A stretch of DNA of 64,000 bases, from NCBI RefSeq assembly GCF_032598785.1, contig NZ_CP102984.1. One strand, 5' to 3'. The notes under the pieces were generated by a model that saw nothing but the letters and a program-made list of their open reading frames with translations, did no database searches and was not told the origin of the DNA. A program made the translations under genes and the position numbers. Shown here piece by piece: positions 9,092 through 18,824 of the stretch; position 1 is the first letter of the stretch; each line of letters opens with the position of its first letter. Source of the DNA: Terrisporobacter petrolearius (GTDB lineage Bacteria > Bacillota > Clostridia > Peptostreptococcales > Peptostreptococcaceae).

Positions 9092-9430
9092 ATGAAAAGT
9101 ATTGAATATTTTGAACACTACAGGGATATAAACCAAAAAGTAAAAAAAGCCGTAATATTTGGTGCAGTAACTGCAGGAGTAGGTGCAGCAGCATATATTG
9201 GTACAAGAAAGTTGCTAGGAATAATTGAAGATAAAAGATTGGCAAGATATTATGAAGATGAAATAGAAGAAATTTTTAAAGAAAAAGAAAAAATGCAGTT
9301 TTATGAAGATGAATTTATAAGACAAGAAGAGGAAGAAAAAGAAGCATTGGAAAAAGCGGTTGATGAGTTTAATTCTAAAAGATTAAAAAGAGAAGAGTGT
9401 CCTCATTGTTCAGAGAACAAAGGCGAATAA
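9092..9430 (+). CDS. small membrane-anchored acidic coiled-coil protein, unknown
   Basis: This is a 112-residue protein. Residues about 19-40 (AVIFGAVTAGVGAAAYIG) form one membrane helix. Beyond that lies a highly charged helix rich in Glu and Lys, likely a coiled coil, and a C-terminal CPHC pair that could bind metal or form a disulfide. The AAGGAAGGAG ribosome site is strong. I do not recognise the family. It is monocistronic with its own terminator. Confidence 0.7.
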   Translation: MKSIEYFEHYRDINQKVKKAVIFGAVTAGVGAAAYIGTRKLLGIIEDKRLARYYEDEIEEIFKEKEKMQFYEDEFIRQEEEEKEALEKAVDEFNSKRLKREECPHCSENKGE

Positions 9431-9490
9431 AGTGTAAAAGAAGAAAAAACTAAATCATATAACCACAAATGAATATGATTTATAATAAAA

Positions 9491-9520
9491 AATAAGCCAT
9501 TTTTATGGCTTATTTTTTAT
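9491..9520 (+). terminator. terminator
   Basis: AATAAGCCAT / ATGGCTTATT stem followed by TTTTT, after the small coiled-coil gene. Confidence 0.85.
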
Positions 9521-9636
9521 TATAAATTTGATGGAATATTATTAATAATCAGAAAATATGCTATAATTAAGATAGAGTTTATGTATAAAATAATATAAAT
9601 TTTTTACTGAAGGGTATGTTAGGGGGGGAAAATACA

Positions 9637-10809
9637 ATGATAAAAAAGATTTATAAGAGTAGAGACGAAATAGATACTTCTAAGTTAAGAGCTTTTGCAG
9701 AAATTAATTTAACTAATTTCAAACATAATATAGATGTGATTTCAACGATGTTAGACAAAAACTGTGAAATTGTAGGAGTAGTAAAGGCAAATGCTTATGG
9801 ACATGGTGCATTAGAAGTAGCTAGTTATTTTGAAAGTATAGGAATAAAATATCTAGCAGTAGCATGTATTAGTGAAGCTATAAAATTAAGAAAAGGAAAT
9901 ATTAAAGGTGAAATAATAGTTTTAGGTTATACACCTGTTTGTCAAAAAGAAGAGTTGATAGAATACAATTTAACTCAGACTTTAATAAATAGTGAATATG
10001 CTAAAAGTTTAAGTGAGTTACCAGGAACTGTTAAATGTCATGTAGCACTTAACACTGGTATGAACAGAATAGGTGAAAATAGAGATAACCTAGATGATAT
10101 TAAGTCAATATTTAAATTAAAAAATATGGATATTACAGGTATATTCTCTCATTTATGTAGAGCTGATAGTGAGGCAGAAGAAGATATATTATTTACAAGA
10201 AAGCAAATTGAAAATTTTGATTATATAATTGATAAATTAAAAGATGAAAATTTAAATTTAGGAAAAGTTCATTTACAAAACTCTTACGGTATAGCATCCT
10301 ATAGAGAAATACATAGAGACTTAGCCAGACCAGGTATTATATTATACGGTGTTCCTTGTGATCCATGTGACGCTATATTAAGTAAATTGCCAGATAATGA
10401 ACAATTAAAGCCCACAATGTCACTAAGATGTAGAGTAGCTATGGTAAAAGAAGTAGAAGCTGGTGAGAACATAGGTTATGGTAATAACTTTACTACATCA
10501 ACTCCAATGAAAATAGCTACTATTACTATTGGATACGCAGATGGATTTTCTAGAGCAGTATCTAAAAAAGATTTTAAAGTCTTAATAAATGGTCAATATG
10601 GAAGAATAGTAGGTAATGTTTGTATGGATCAAACAATGGTAGATGTAACTAATATTGATAATATTAAAGAAGGAGATATTGTAACATTGTTTGGTCAAGA
10701 TGGAGGCTTTTATTTACCAGTAAACCAATTGAGCAGACTAAGTGGAACAATAACAAATGAAACCTTAAGTTGTATAGGTAGTAGAGTGGAGAGAGTATAT
10801 CATTATTAA
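9637..10809 (+). CDS. alr: alanine racemase
   Basis: This PLP enzyme interconverts L- and D-alanine for peptidoglycan. The PLP lysine lies in VVKANAYGHGA, the active-site region GYGNNF follows, and the second-barrel signature GYADGFSRA and the C-terminal GNVCMDQTMVD are all present. The length of about 390 residues is normal. A G7 ribosome site at 9622-9628 is correctly spaced for ATG at 9637; the earlier ATG at 9616 lies upstream of it. The N-terminus has about 20 extra residues before the usual AFAEINL start of the fold. It is a single gene closed by a bidirectional terminator. Confidence 0.95.
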   Translation: MIKKIYKSRDEIDTSKLRAFAEINLTNFKHNIDVISTMLDKNCEIVGVVKANAYGHGALEVASYFESIGIKYLAVACISEAIKLRKGNIKGEIIVLGYTPVCQKEELIEYNLTQTLINSEYAKSLSELPGTVKCHVALNTGMNRIGENRDNLDDIKSIFKLKNMDITGIFSHLCRADSEAEEDILFTRKQIENFDYIIDKLKDENLNLGKVHLQNSYGIASYREIHRDLARPGIILYGVPCDPCDAILSKLPDNEQLKPTMSLRCRVAMVKEVEAGENIGYGNNFTTSTPMKIATITIGYADGFSRAVSKKDFKVLINGQYGRIVGNVCMDQTMVDVTNIDNIKEGDIVTLFGQDGGFYLPVNQLSRLSGTITNETLSCIGSRVERVYHY

Positions 10810-10825
10810 ATTTAAGTATATAATT

Positions 10826-10860
10826 AAAAAACTGTAGATTTTAGTATCTACAGTTTTTTA
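10826..10860. terminator. bidirectional terminator between alr and mntP
   Basis: The stem ACTGTAGAT / ATCTACAGT is flanked by A5 on the left and T6 on the right, so it can end both convergent genes. Confidence 0.85.
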
Positions 10861-10869
10861 GTATGTAAA

Positions 10870-11460
10870 TTAATTTAACATTTTATAAATAAAATTAGTG
10901 TGTTCATTTAAAATATTAATACCTATAAGAATTAATATTATGCCTCCTATAATCTGAGAGTAATTTTTAAATACTGGGCCTAAAAATTTTCCAATCATAA
11001 CGCCTAAAAAACATAAGACAAAGGTAATTAGGCCTATGCTTAAACAAAGGGGTATAATATGTACATTTAAAAATGCAAAGCTAATTCCAACAGCAAGAGC
11101 ATCTATACTAGTAGCAATGGATAAAATTATTAATTCTGTGTTATCTAATTCACCATCACATGTTACTGTTATTTCAGGATTGTTGCTATCTTCATAGGCT
11201 TCAAATATCATTTTAAGACCAATAAAAGATAATAGAAATAATGCAATCCAATGATCTACAGCTTTTATATATAATTGAAACCTAATGCCTACAAACCATC
11301 CAATAAAGGGCATTAATCCTTGAAATAAACCAAAGAAAAAAGCAATTTTAAAAGATATAAAGGATGTAATTTTTCTAAGGGTCATACCCTTTGTTACTGA
11401 GACAGCAAAGGCATCCATGGCTAAAGCAAATCCAGTTAATAATATTGTTAAAAATCCCAT
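10870..11460 (-). CDS. mntP: manganese efflux pump MntP
   Basis: This is a six-helix membrane protein of the MntP (YebN) family that exports Mn2+. Two half-repeats each carry the conserved acidic helix motif: ALAMDAFAVSVTKG near the N-terminus and ATSIDALAVGISFA in the second half. The length, 196 residues, is typical. AAGGAGG lies 8 bases before ATG at 11460; the reading frame could extend 9 codons upstream but that would pass the ribosome site. I see no yybP-ykoY manganese riboswitch in the short upstream gap. Confidence 0.9.
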   Translation of the reverse strand: MGFLTILLTGFALAMDAFAVSVTKGMTLRKITSFISFKIAFFFGLFQGLMPFIGWFVGIRFQLYIKAVDHWIALFLLSFIGLKMIFEAYEDSNNPEITVTCDGELDNTELIILSIATSIDALAVGISFAFLNVHIIPLCLSIGLITFVLCFLGVMIGKFLGPVFKNYSQIIGGIILILIGINILNEHTNFIYKMLN

Positions 11461-11655
11461 AAATATGTCCTCCTTGGCAATAATCAAACCATTATTAATA
11501 ATTCTTATTACTTACAATATATTTAATATACACACTTATTATTCTTAAATAAAACTTGAAAATTATAATTAAATATATGAAGAATAAAATAATATAAAGA
11601 TATTCATAATATAAGTATGGAATAAAATAAAGGAAAAATTAGGAAGGAAATGTGA

Positions 11656-12210
11656 ATGAATAAGTGGATTTGCCCAATATGTGGATATATTATTGAAAAT
11701 GAGAAACCAAGAACTTGCCCTATTTGTAATTGTCCTTATGAAGAATTCGAAAAAATTAACATAAAAGAAGAACAAAAAATATTTGATATTTGTGAAAATA
11801 TAGGAATAGCAAAAGATGCAGATGACAAAATGATTTACGACTTAAGGACCATTTTTTCTAAAGAATGCTTAGAAGTAGGAATGTACTTGGCTATGAGTAA
11901 AATTGCCATGAAAGAAGGATACTTAAAGGTAGGAGAAGTATATAAAAAAATAGCTTATGAAGAAGCTAATCATGCATCTATTTTGGCAGAACTTTTGGGA
12001 GAAGTTGTTAAACCATGGACGAAGGAAAATTTAAAAGTAATTATAGAAGATGAATATGAAGCAATGCAAAGCAAATTGAAATTAGCTAAAAAAGCTAAAG
12101 AACTTGGTTTAGATACTATTTATAATGCACTAAATGAAATGTGTAAGGATGAAGCGAAACATGAAAAAGAGTTTTTTAGTTTGTTAAATGAATATTTTAT
12201 AGAAACCTAA
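11656..12210 (+). CDS. reverse rubrerythrin (NADH peroxidase component)
   Basis: This non-heme di-iron protein reduces H2O2 and protects anaerobes from oxidative stress. The rubredoxin-like centre is at the N-terminus (CPICGY, then CPICNCPYEEF), the reverse of ordinary rubrerythrin. It is followed by a four-helix ferritin-like domain with the metal-ligand motifs KECLEVGMYL, EEANHASILAELLG and DEAKHEKEF. The length, 184 residues, fits. An AGGAAGG site precedes the ATG. It stands alone, and no flavoprotein reductase partner is adjacent. Confidence 0.92.
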   Translation: MNKWICPICGYIIENEKPRTCPICNCPYEEFEKINIKEEQKIFDICENIGIAKDADDKMIYDLRTIFSKECLEVGMYLAMSKIAMKEGYLKVGEVYKKIAYEEANHASILAELLGEVVKPWTKENLKVIIEDEYEAMQSKLKLAKKAKELGLDTIYNALNEMCKDEAKHEKEFFSLLNEYFIET

Positions 12211-12301
12211 AAATGCATGAACATATATATTTTTTGAATATAATACTTTTGAACAGTAAATAATAACAATCATTATATAAGTGAGATAATAATAAAAATT
12301 G

Positions 12302-12330
12302 TTGATTTTACTTGTAAGTTAATTTACAAT
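12302..12330 (+). promoter_or_regulatory. promoter of the aspS2-gatCAB leader
   Basis: TTGATT (12302-12307), a 17-bp spacer and TACAAT (12325-12330) lie directly before the T-box. Confidence 0.6.
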
Positions 12331-12339
12331 ATTAAAAAT

Positions 12340-12614
12340 ATATAGAAAAATACTATGAAAAAGAGAGTTAACTACATATTGATTTATAGCGAGTAAAGGA
12401 CGGTGGAAGCTCTGTATGATAATTTAGTTGAAGAACACTTTGGAGTTGTTAGACGAAATTTATTTTAAAGAGTAGACCTAAACGGAATCCTATCGTTATG
12501 AAGGAAACGTATCGAATATTATTCTGTACGTAATTAAGGTGGACTAAAAATAGTAAACTAGGGTGGTACCGCGTAAATATCACGTCCCTATACTTTTGTA
12601 TAGGGGCGTTTTTT
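12340..12614 (+). promoter_or_regulatory. T-box riboswitch, asparagine specifier AAC (overlapping GAA)
   Basis: Features are GGACGGTGGAAGC in stem I, AGAGTAGACCTAAACGG...CGTTA for stem III, the T-box GGGTGGTACCGCG at 12561-12573, and a terminator (CGTCCCTATAC / GTATAGGGGCG, T6) at 12581-12614. The specifier position, NNN-A-CTTTGGAG, gives AAC at 12434-12436. The preceding base makes GAAC, so GAA (Glu) overlaps AAC (Asn). A two-codon T-box of this type has been described for the Clostridium acetobutylicum transamidation operon. It fits the gatCAB genes downstream. Confidence 0.93.
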
Positions 12615-12724
12615 AATTTCAGGGATTTTTTAATGTATAAAAATAATAAAAGAAAAGATTGGAGAAAATGCCACACTTTGAAAGAGTATTTAATAACAAG
12701 GGTAAAGATAAAGATTTATAAAAA

Positions 12725-13721
12725 ATGTTTATAAATGAATTAAATGATTGTATAAATCAAATAGTGCTACTTAGGGGGTGGATATACAAAATAACTGATT
12801 TAATCCGTGTAGTATTTGTAAAGTTAATGGATAAATCAGGTGTTATTCAATTAGTATGTAAAAAGGAACAAGTTAAAAATTTAAGGCTAGAAAATGCTGT
12901 AGAAGTACTTGTAAAAGTATGTAGCAATGAAAAAGCACCTGGTAAAATAGAAATAATAGCTGAAGAAATTAAAGTTACAGGAAATACTTATTATGACAAA
13001 CTTCCATTTGAAATTAACAGTCTTAAAAATAAAACAGCTTTAGAAACTCAATTAGACCATAGAACAATATCCCTTAGAAGACCAGAAATAAGAGCAATAT
13101 TTAAAGTTCAAAGTGAAATCGAAACAGCTTTTAGAAATTATCTAAAAGAAAAAAATTTTGAACAAATTTATACAGCTAAGATTATTGATTCATCAACAGA
13201 AGGTGGTTCTGAAATGTTTACTGTAAATTATTTTGATAGAAGATCTTTCTTAGCACAGTCTATTCAATTTTATAGACAAATGATTGTAGGAGCTGGATTT
13301 GGAAGAAGGTTTTATAAATTATTTATTGAATCACTTAAATAAAGTTTGAAAAAAAGAACTTGATATGTATAAAATAGACTTACCAAGAGAGGTATCTATT
13401 CCAAGAATAACCTTACAAGAAGCCCATGAAATACTGCTAAATAAATATAATAAAAAATCTCCAATTGGAAATATAGATGCACAAGGTGAAGTGCTAATTT
13501 CTAAATATGTTAAAGAAAAATACAACTGTGATTTTGTGTTTTTAACAAAATATCCTGTTAGTAAAAGACCGATGTATACAATGCCAGATGATGAAAACAA
13601 AGAATTAACTAAGAGCTTTGACTTAATATACGATTGTCTGGAAATAACTACAGGTGGACAAAGAATTAATGATTATGAAATGTTAAAAGAAAATATAATA
13701 AAATTTGGATTAACTCCATAA
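12725..13721 (+). pseudogene. aspS: broken non-discriminating aspartyl-tRNA synthetase (aspS2)
   Basis: Two open pieces, 12725-13342 and 13365-13721, match the front and back of an archaeal-type AspRS that would charge tRNA-Asn with Asp for GatCAB. The front has the OB-fold and ends after FLAQSIQFYRQMIVGAGF. The middle, which should carry class II motif 2 (FRAE-type, ATP binding) and about 80 residues, is missing. The back resumes at PREVSIPRITLQEAHEIL and stops after EITTGGQRINDYEM...IKFGL, before class II motif 3 (GLGLER-type). It therefore lacks two catalytic motifs and cannot aminoacylate. Its leader and the downstream gat genes are intact. Confidence 0.88.
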
Positions 13722-13746
13722 AGAAATTACTGAAAGGGTGAAGAAA

Positions 13747-14022
13747 ATGGCAATTACAAAGGAAGATGTTAGATATATTGCAAATTTAGCAAAACTTCAA
13801 TTTAGTGAAGAAGATGCAGAAGTTTTTGCAGTAGAGTTTGAAAATATACTAGAGCAATTTAAAACACTAGATAAACTGGACTTAGAAGATGTGGAAATAG
13901 AAAGACCGAAAGTTGCAGTAGTTAGAAAAGATATATGCAAAAAATGGGAAATAGATGATTTATATACAAATTCTAAAAAGATGAGAGAAACTTCCGTAGA
14001 AGTTCCTAAAATCATTGAGTAA
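13747..14022 (+). CDS. gatC: Asp/Glu-tRNA amidotransferase subunit C
   Basis: This is the small structural subunit of GatCAB, which clamps GatA to GatB. The family signature ITKEDVRYIANLAKLQFSEE is at the N-terminus, and the length, 91 residues, is normal. GAAAGGG precedes ATG at 13747 by 9 bases; the reading frame opens slightly earlier with no ribosome site. It is the first intact gene after the broken aspS2, in the T-box-controlled operon. Confidence 0.95.
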   Translation: MAITKEDVRYIANLAKLQFSEEDAEVFAVEFENILEQFKTLDKLDLEDVEIERPKVAVVRKDICKKWEIDDLYTNSKKMRETSVEVPKIIE

Positions 14023-14034
14023 GAGGAGGTTTAA

Positions 14035-15492
14035 ATGAAAAGATATAGTATAAAAGAGCTAGTAAATAAAATACAAAGTAAAGAAATTTCATGTGAAGAG
14101 GTAGTAAGTTATTATATAAAAAATATAAAAGAAAAAGAAGATGATATAAATGCATTTTTATTATTTCAAGAAGAAAAAGCTTTAAAAAAGGCTAAAGAAT
14201 TAGATGAAAAAATTAAAAAAGGTGAAAAGGTTGGAAAGCTAGCTGGTATACCTATTGCTATAAAAGATAATCTTTGCACAAAGGGTGTGACTACAACATG
14301 TGCATCTAAAATGTTAGAAGATTTCTTACCTCCTTATGATGCAACAGTTATAAAAAAATTACAAGAAGAAGATGCCATACTAATAGGTAAAACCAATTTA
14401 GATGAATTTGCTATGGGTTCATCAACAGAAAACTCAGCCTTTAAGATTACAAAAAATCCAATAGATATATCTAGAGTACCAGGAGGATCTTCCGGAGGAT
14501 CAGCAGCTGCAGTCGGATCTGAGATGGTTCCACTTGCTTTAGGTTCAGACACAGGAGGATCTATTAGACAGCCAGCATCATTTTGTGGCATAGTTGGTAT
14601 GAAACCAACTTATGGATTAGTATCTAGATTTGGCTTGATTGCCTTTGGTTCTTCTCTAGACCAAATAGGACCGTTTTCTATGACTGTGGAAGATAATGCT
14701 TATTTACTAAATATATTAATAGGAAAAGATGATTTAGATGGAACTACTGCTAAAAATCTTCAAGTAAAAGATTATACTTTAGGAATAGATTCAGGAATAA
14801 AAGGAATGAAAATAGGCATACCTGTTGAGTTTATTGAAGAAGAAGGGCTAAATGAAGAAATAAAAGAAGTTATATTTGAAGATATAAAAGCTTTGAAAGA
14901 ACTTGGAGCAGAAGTAGAAGAATTTTCACTACCATCTACAAAAGATGGATTAGCCCCTTACTATATAATATCTTCAGCAGAAGCCAGCTCTAACTTAGCA
15001 AGATTTGACTCCATAAGATATGGATATAGAGCAAAAGACTATAACTCTGTAGAAGACTTAGTTGAAAAAAGTAGAAGTGAAGGATTTGGTAAAGAAGTAA
15101 AAAGAAGAATTATGCTTGGCACTTATGCTTTATCTTCAGGATATTATGATGCTTGTTACAACAAAGCACAAAAGTTTAGAGCAAAATTAAAAAAAGATTT
15201 TAAAGAAGCTTTTAAAAGATACGACATTATTATGGGACCAGTATCTCCTATACTTCCCTTTAAAATAGGAGAAAGATGCGAAGATCCAACAGCTATGTAT
15301 TTGGCAGATATTTATACTATAAATATTAACTTAGCAACAGTACCAGCACTATCAATGCCAGGGGGCAAAAGTAAAGAAGGATTACCTATAGGAGTTCAAT
15401 TAATAGGAGATGTATTCACAGAAGATAAAATATATAAAGTTGCTTATGCATTAGAGAAAAAACTAAATCTTAGCTTTGAGAGAGGAGTGTAA
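14035..15492 (+). CDS. gatA: Asp/Glu-tRNA amidotransferase subunit A
   Basis: This is the glutaminase subunit, an amidase-signature enzyme that frees ammonia from glutamine for transamidation of Asp-tRNA-Asn or Glu-tRNA-Gln. The Ser-cisSer-Lys triad is visible: Lys in AIKDNLC, and the serines in PGGSSGGSAAAVG and SDTGGSIRQPA. The length of 485 residues is standard. AGAGGAGG precedes the ATG. It lies 12 bases after gatC and 3 bases before gatB, which implies translational coupling. Confidence 0.98.
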   Translation: MKRYSIKELVNKIQSKEISCEEVVSYYIKNIKEKEDDINAFLLFQEEKALKKAKELDEKIKKGEKVGKLAGIPIAIKDNLCTKGVTTTCASKMLEDFLPPYDATVIKKLQEEDAILIGKTNLDEFAMGSSTENSAFKITKNPIDISRVPGGSSGGSAAAVGSEMVPLALGSDTGGSIRQPASFCGIVGMKPTYGLVSRFGLIAFGSSLDQIGPFSMTVEDNAYLLNILIGKDDLDGTTAKNLQVKDYTLGIDSGIKGMKIGIPVEFIEEEGLNEEIKEVIFEDIKALKELGAEVEEFSLPSTKDGLAPYYIISSAEASSNLARFDSIRYGYRAKDYNSVEDLVEKSRSEGFGKEVKRRIMLGTYALSSGYYDACYNKAQKFRAKLKKDFKEAFKRYDIIMGPVSPILPFKIGERCEDPTAMYLADIYTININLATVPALSMPGGKSKEGLPIGVQLIGDVFTEDKIYKVAYALEKKLNLSFERGV

Positions 15493-15495
15493 TTT

Positions 15496-16935
15496 ATGTT
15501 ACTAGAAACTGTTATTGGTTTGGAAATACATGCAGAACTAAAAACAAATACAAAAATATTTTGCTCTTGCTCAACAGAATTTGGAGCTAAACCAAATGAA
15601 AATACATGTCCAATATGCCTTGGAATACCAGGAACTCTACCAGTATTAAATGAAGAAGTTGTTAATTTAGCCATAAAAGCTGGAAGAGCTATAGGATGTA
15701 GCATAAATAATTATAATAAAATGGATAGAAAAAACTACTTTTATCCAGACTTAACTAAAAACTATCAAACATCACAATACGATTTACCTATGTGTGTAAA
15801 TGGTATTGTTGATTTTAATTACGAAGGAAAAAAAGTATCTGTTAGAATTAACAGAATACATATAGAAGAAGATGCAGGAAAACTTGTACATCTAGAAGAT
15901 GAATCAGTATCCCTAATAGATTACAATAGAGCAGGCGTACCTTTAGTAGAAATTGTTACTGAGCCAGATTTAAGATCTCCAGGAGAAGCAGCAGCATTTA
16001 TGAGAGAATTAAAAGGAATACTTGAATATGCTGAAATATCAGATTGTCGTATGGACCAAGGTTCTATAAGATGTGATGCTAATATATCTATAAGACCTTA
16101 TGGTAGAGAAGAATACGGAACAAAAGTAGAAATAAAAAATATAAACTCTTTTAGAGAGGTTCAAAAGGCTTTAGAAAAAGAAGAAAAAAGACAAAAAGAA
16201 TTATATCAATATGGCGAAGAATATAAAATAAAACAAGAAACAAGAAGATGGGATGCTGGAAAAGGTAAAACTTTACCAATGCGTTCAAAAGAAGAAGCTC
16301 ATGATTATAGATATTTTCCCGAACCAGATTTAACACCTATTATAATAGAACAAGAAAAAGTTGATACTATAGAAAAATCACTACCTGAAATGCCAATAGA
16401 AAAAAGAGCAAGATTTGTGAAGGAGTATAACTTAAGTGAAAAAGATGCTTATATAATAATAGGAAGTAAAAAACTTGCTGCGTTTTACGAAGATGTTGTA
16501 AATGAAGGAGCAAATCCTAAAACAGCCTCAAATTATATATTAGGAGACTTACTTCGTTTATTAAATGCAAATAATATGGAAGTAGAAGATATAAAAATTT
16601 CACCTAAAAACTTAGTAAGATTATTTAATATGATAGAAGAAGGTAAAATAAGTAATACGGCAGGAAAAGAAGTATTTAAAGAAATGTTTAAAAGTGATAG
16701 ACCTGTTTTAGAAATTATTGAAGAAAAAGGATTATCTCAAATTAGTTGTTCTGATGAAATAGAAAAACTTGTTGATGAAGTTTTAAAAAATAATCCTAAA
16801 TCAATAGAAGATTTTAAAGCTGGAAAAACTCAAGCTGTTGGATTTTTAATGGGGCAAGTTATGAAAGTTTCAAAAGGAAAAGCAAATCCTCCAGTAGCAA
16901 AACAAATGATAGAAGAAAAACTTAAAAATTTGTAA
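15496..16935 (+). CDS. gatB: Asp/Glu-tRNA amidotransferase subunit B
   Basis: This is the tRNA-binding and kinase/amidotransferase subunit of GatCAB. The N-terminus ETVIGLEIHAELKTNTKIFC is diagnostic, followed by CPICLGIPGTLPVLN and the metal and phosphate-binding region RKNYFYPDL. The C-terminal YqeY-like tail (KAGKTQAVGFLMGQVMK) is complete. At 479 residues it is full length. With aspS2 broken, the complex may mainly serve Gln-tRNA-Gln, or Asn-tRNA-Asn if another AspRS mischarges. Confidence 0.98.
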   Translation: MLLETVIGLEIHAELKTNTKIFCSCSTEFGAKPNENTCPICLGIPGTLPVLNEEVVNLAIKAGRAIGCSINNYNKMDRKNYFYPDLTKNYQTSQYDLPMCVNGIVDFNYEGKKVSVRINRIHIEEDAGKLVHLEDESVSLIDYNRAGVPLVEIVTEPDLRSPGEAAAFMRELKGILEYAEISDCRMDQGSIRCDANISIRPYGREEYGTKVEIKNINSFREVQKALEKEEKRQKELYQYGEEYKIKQETRRWDAGKGKTLPMRSKEEAHDYRYFPEPDLTPIIIEQEKVDTIEKSLPEMPIEKRARFVKEYNLSEKDAYIIIGSKKLAAFYEDVVNEGANPKTASNYILGDLLRLLNANNMEVEDIKISPKNLVRLFNMIEEGKISNTAGKEVFKEMFKSDRPVLEIIEEKGLSQISCSDEIEKLVDEVLKNNPKSIEDFKAGKTQAVGFLMGQVMKVSKGKANPPVAKQMIEEKLKNL

Positions 16936-17010
16936 GCTTATTATTATATTAAAAATGATAAAGTATTACTTGCTAACAATAAAGGTAAAAATAATAACTA
17001 TAAACTAAAG

Positions 17011-17041
17011 AGACTTAGATATTTCTAAGTCTTTTTTTTAT
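17011..17041 (+). terminator. terminator of the gatCAB operon
   Basis: AGACTTAGA / TCTAAGTCT stem with a T8 tail. Confidence 0.88.
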
Positions 17042-17124
17042 TGTAAAATTTTCACAACAAAGCGCAAATTAATATATACTAGTTATATATGTGAAATTTA
17101 AAAGGGGAGAAAATTAAAATATAT

Positions 17125-18660
17125 ATGAAAAAACCATATAAAAATTCTATCCAAAGATTAATATTTTTCTTTTTAACTTTGGCAGTACAGATATATCTTA
17201 TTATTTTAGTTATTTTACAGAGTAGAGAATACTTTTTATACTTTTATTTAATATCTCTAATACTTGGTTGTATTTTAGTAATATATATATTAAATGGAAA
17301 AAGTAATCCTAGTTATAAAATTGCATGGATAGTACCAATATTAATATTACCCATATTTGGGGGAACTTTTTATCTTATATACGGAGGTAATAAATTAAGT
17401 AAAAGAGAAAAGAAAAAAATGAAAAATCAAAATATAAAAATGAAGTCATCCTTAATTCAAGATTATGATGTTTTGAAAAGATTAGAAAAAGAAAGTGAGT
17501 ATGCTAAGAATCAGTCCTTATATATATTGGATTATGCAAATTGCCCAATATATGAAAACTGTTATAATGAATATTTGTCACCAGGAGAAGTCAAGTTTGA
17601 AAAATTAATTGAGGAACTAAAAAAGGCAAAATACTTCATATTTCTAGAGTATTTTATTATTGAAGAAGGTATAATGTGGAACACTATTTTAGATATTTTA
17701 AAGGAAAAAGTTAAAGAAGGAGTAGATGTTAGAGTTATTTATGATGATGTTGGATGTGTAATGAAATTACCATATAAATATGCAGATGAATTACAAAAAC
17801 ATGGTATTAAGTGTAGAGTATTCAATCCATTTGTACCTTTATTTACAAATAGATTAAATAATAGAGATCATAGAAAAATAGCAGTAATTGATGGATATGT
17901 AGGTTTTATGGGCGGAATTAATTTGGCTGATGAATATATTAATACTTATGAAAAATATGGTCACTGGAAAGATGCTGCTATACTAATTAAGGGGGAGGCA
18001 GTCTTTAATTTAACTGTTATGTTTTTAAGTATGTGGGACTTTATAAATAATACAAATGATGATTACTTAAAGTATAAACCTAAAAATTATACAAATGAAA
18101 AATATTTAAGTAATGGATATATACAGCCCTTTGATGATAGTCCATTAGTCAATGAACCTATTGGAGAGACTGTATATTTAAATTTAATAAATAAGGCGAA
18201 AAACTATATATATATTAATACTCCATATTTAATAATAGATAACGAAATGGCAACTGCATTGAAAATAGCATCAAAGTCAGGCGTAGATGTAAGAATTGTA
18301 ACGCCACATATACCTGATAAATGGTTTGTTCATGCAGTTACAAAATCTTATTATCACTCATTTATAAAGGACGGTATAAAAATTTATGAATATACGCCAG
18401 GCTTTATGCATTCTAAAACTTTTGTAGTTGATGATGAATATGCAGTAGTAGGAAGTATTAACTTAGATTTTAGAAGTTTATATCTTCATTTTGAATGTGG
18501 AGCATGGTTGTATAAAACAGAGAGTGTATTAAAAGTAAAAGATGATTTTAATGAAACATTGGAACTTTGCCAAAAAATAAGTTTAAAAGAGTGTGAAAAT
18601 ATAAAATGGCCAGTAAAATTTGGTAGACTAATACTTCGGTTATTTTCACCGTTAATGTAA
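17125..18660 (+). CDS. cls: cardiolipin synthase
   Basis: This membrane enzyme joins two phosphatidylglycerols into cardiolipin. Two N-terminal helices are followed by two phospholipase D motifs: DHRKIAVIDGYVGFMGG and MHSKTFVVDDEYAVVGS (HxKxxxxD each). The length, 511 residues, is standard for the Bacillus/Clostridium type. GGGGAG lies about 15 bases upstream of ATG at 17125, which is longer than usual, but no better start is in frame. It is monocistronic with a terminator at 18664. Confidence 0.95.
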   Translation: MKKPYKNSIQRLIFFFLTLAVQIYLIILVILQSREYFLYFYLISLILGCILVIYILNGKSNPSYKIAWIVPILILPIFGGTFYLIYGGNKLSKREKKKMKNQNIKMKSSLIQDYDVLKRLEKESEYAKNQSLYILDYANCPIYENCYNEYLSPGEVKFEKLIEELKKAKYFIFLEYFIIEEGIMWNTILDILKEKVKEGVDVRVIYDDVGCVMKLPYKYADELQKHGIKCRVFNPFVPLFTNRLNNRDHRKIAVIDGYVGFMGGINLADEYINTYEKYGHWKDAAILIKGEAVFNLTVMFLSMWDFINNTNDDYLKYKPKNYTNEKYLSNGYIQPFDDSPLVNEPIGETVYLNLINKAKNYIYINTPYLIIDNEMATALKIASKSGVDVRIVTPHIPDKWFVHAVTKSYYHSFIKDGIKIYEYTPGFMHSKTFVVDDEYAVVGSINLDFRSLYLHFECGAWLYKTESVLKVKDDFNETLELCQKISLKECENIKWPVKFGRLILRLFSPLM

Positions 18661-18663
18661 TAG

Positions 18664-18703
18664 AAAATCTTCCTTCATTCAATAGATAAGGAAGATTTTT
18701 TTG
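18664..18703 (+). terminator. terminator of cls
   Basis: AAAATCTTCCTT / AAGGAAGATTTT stem followed by T residues. Confidence 0.85.
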
Positions 18704-18824
18704 ATTAACATCAATAAGAATCTTCAATAAGTTTAATCCCATACAACAATAAAGGATAAGTACAGGAAATATAGAATTTTATAGGAATATAAAGAATATT
18801 AAAATAAATTTGGGGAGAATGATG

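Noticed and set aside
12668..12721. A 17-codon frame (MPHFERVFNNKGKDKDL) with a weak ribosome site before aspS2
   Set aside because: Too short to support as a gene; it lies between the T-box terminator and the pseudogene and may be a remnant or chance.
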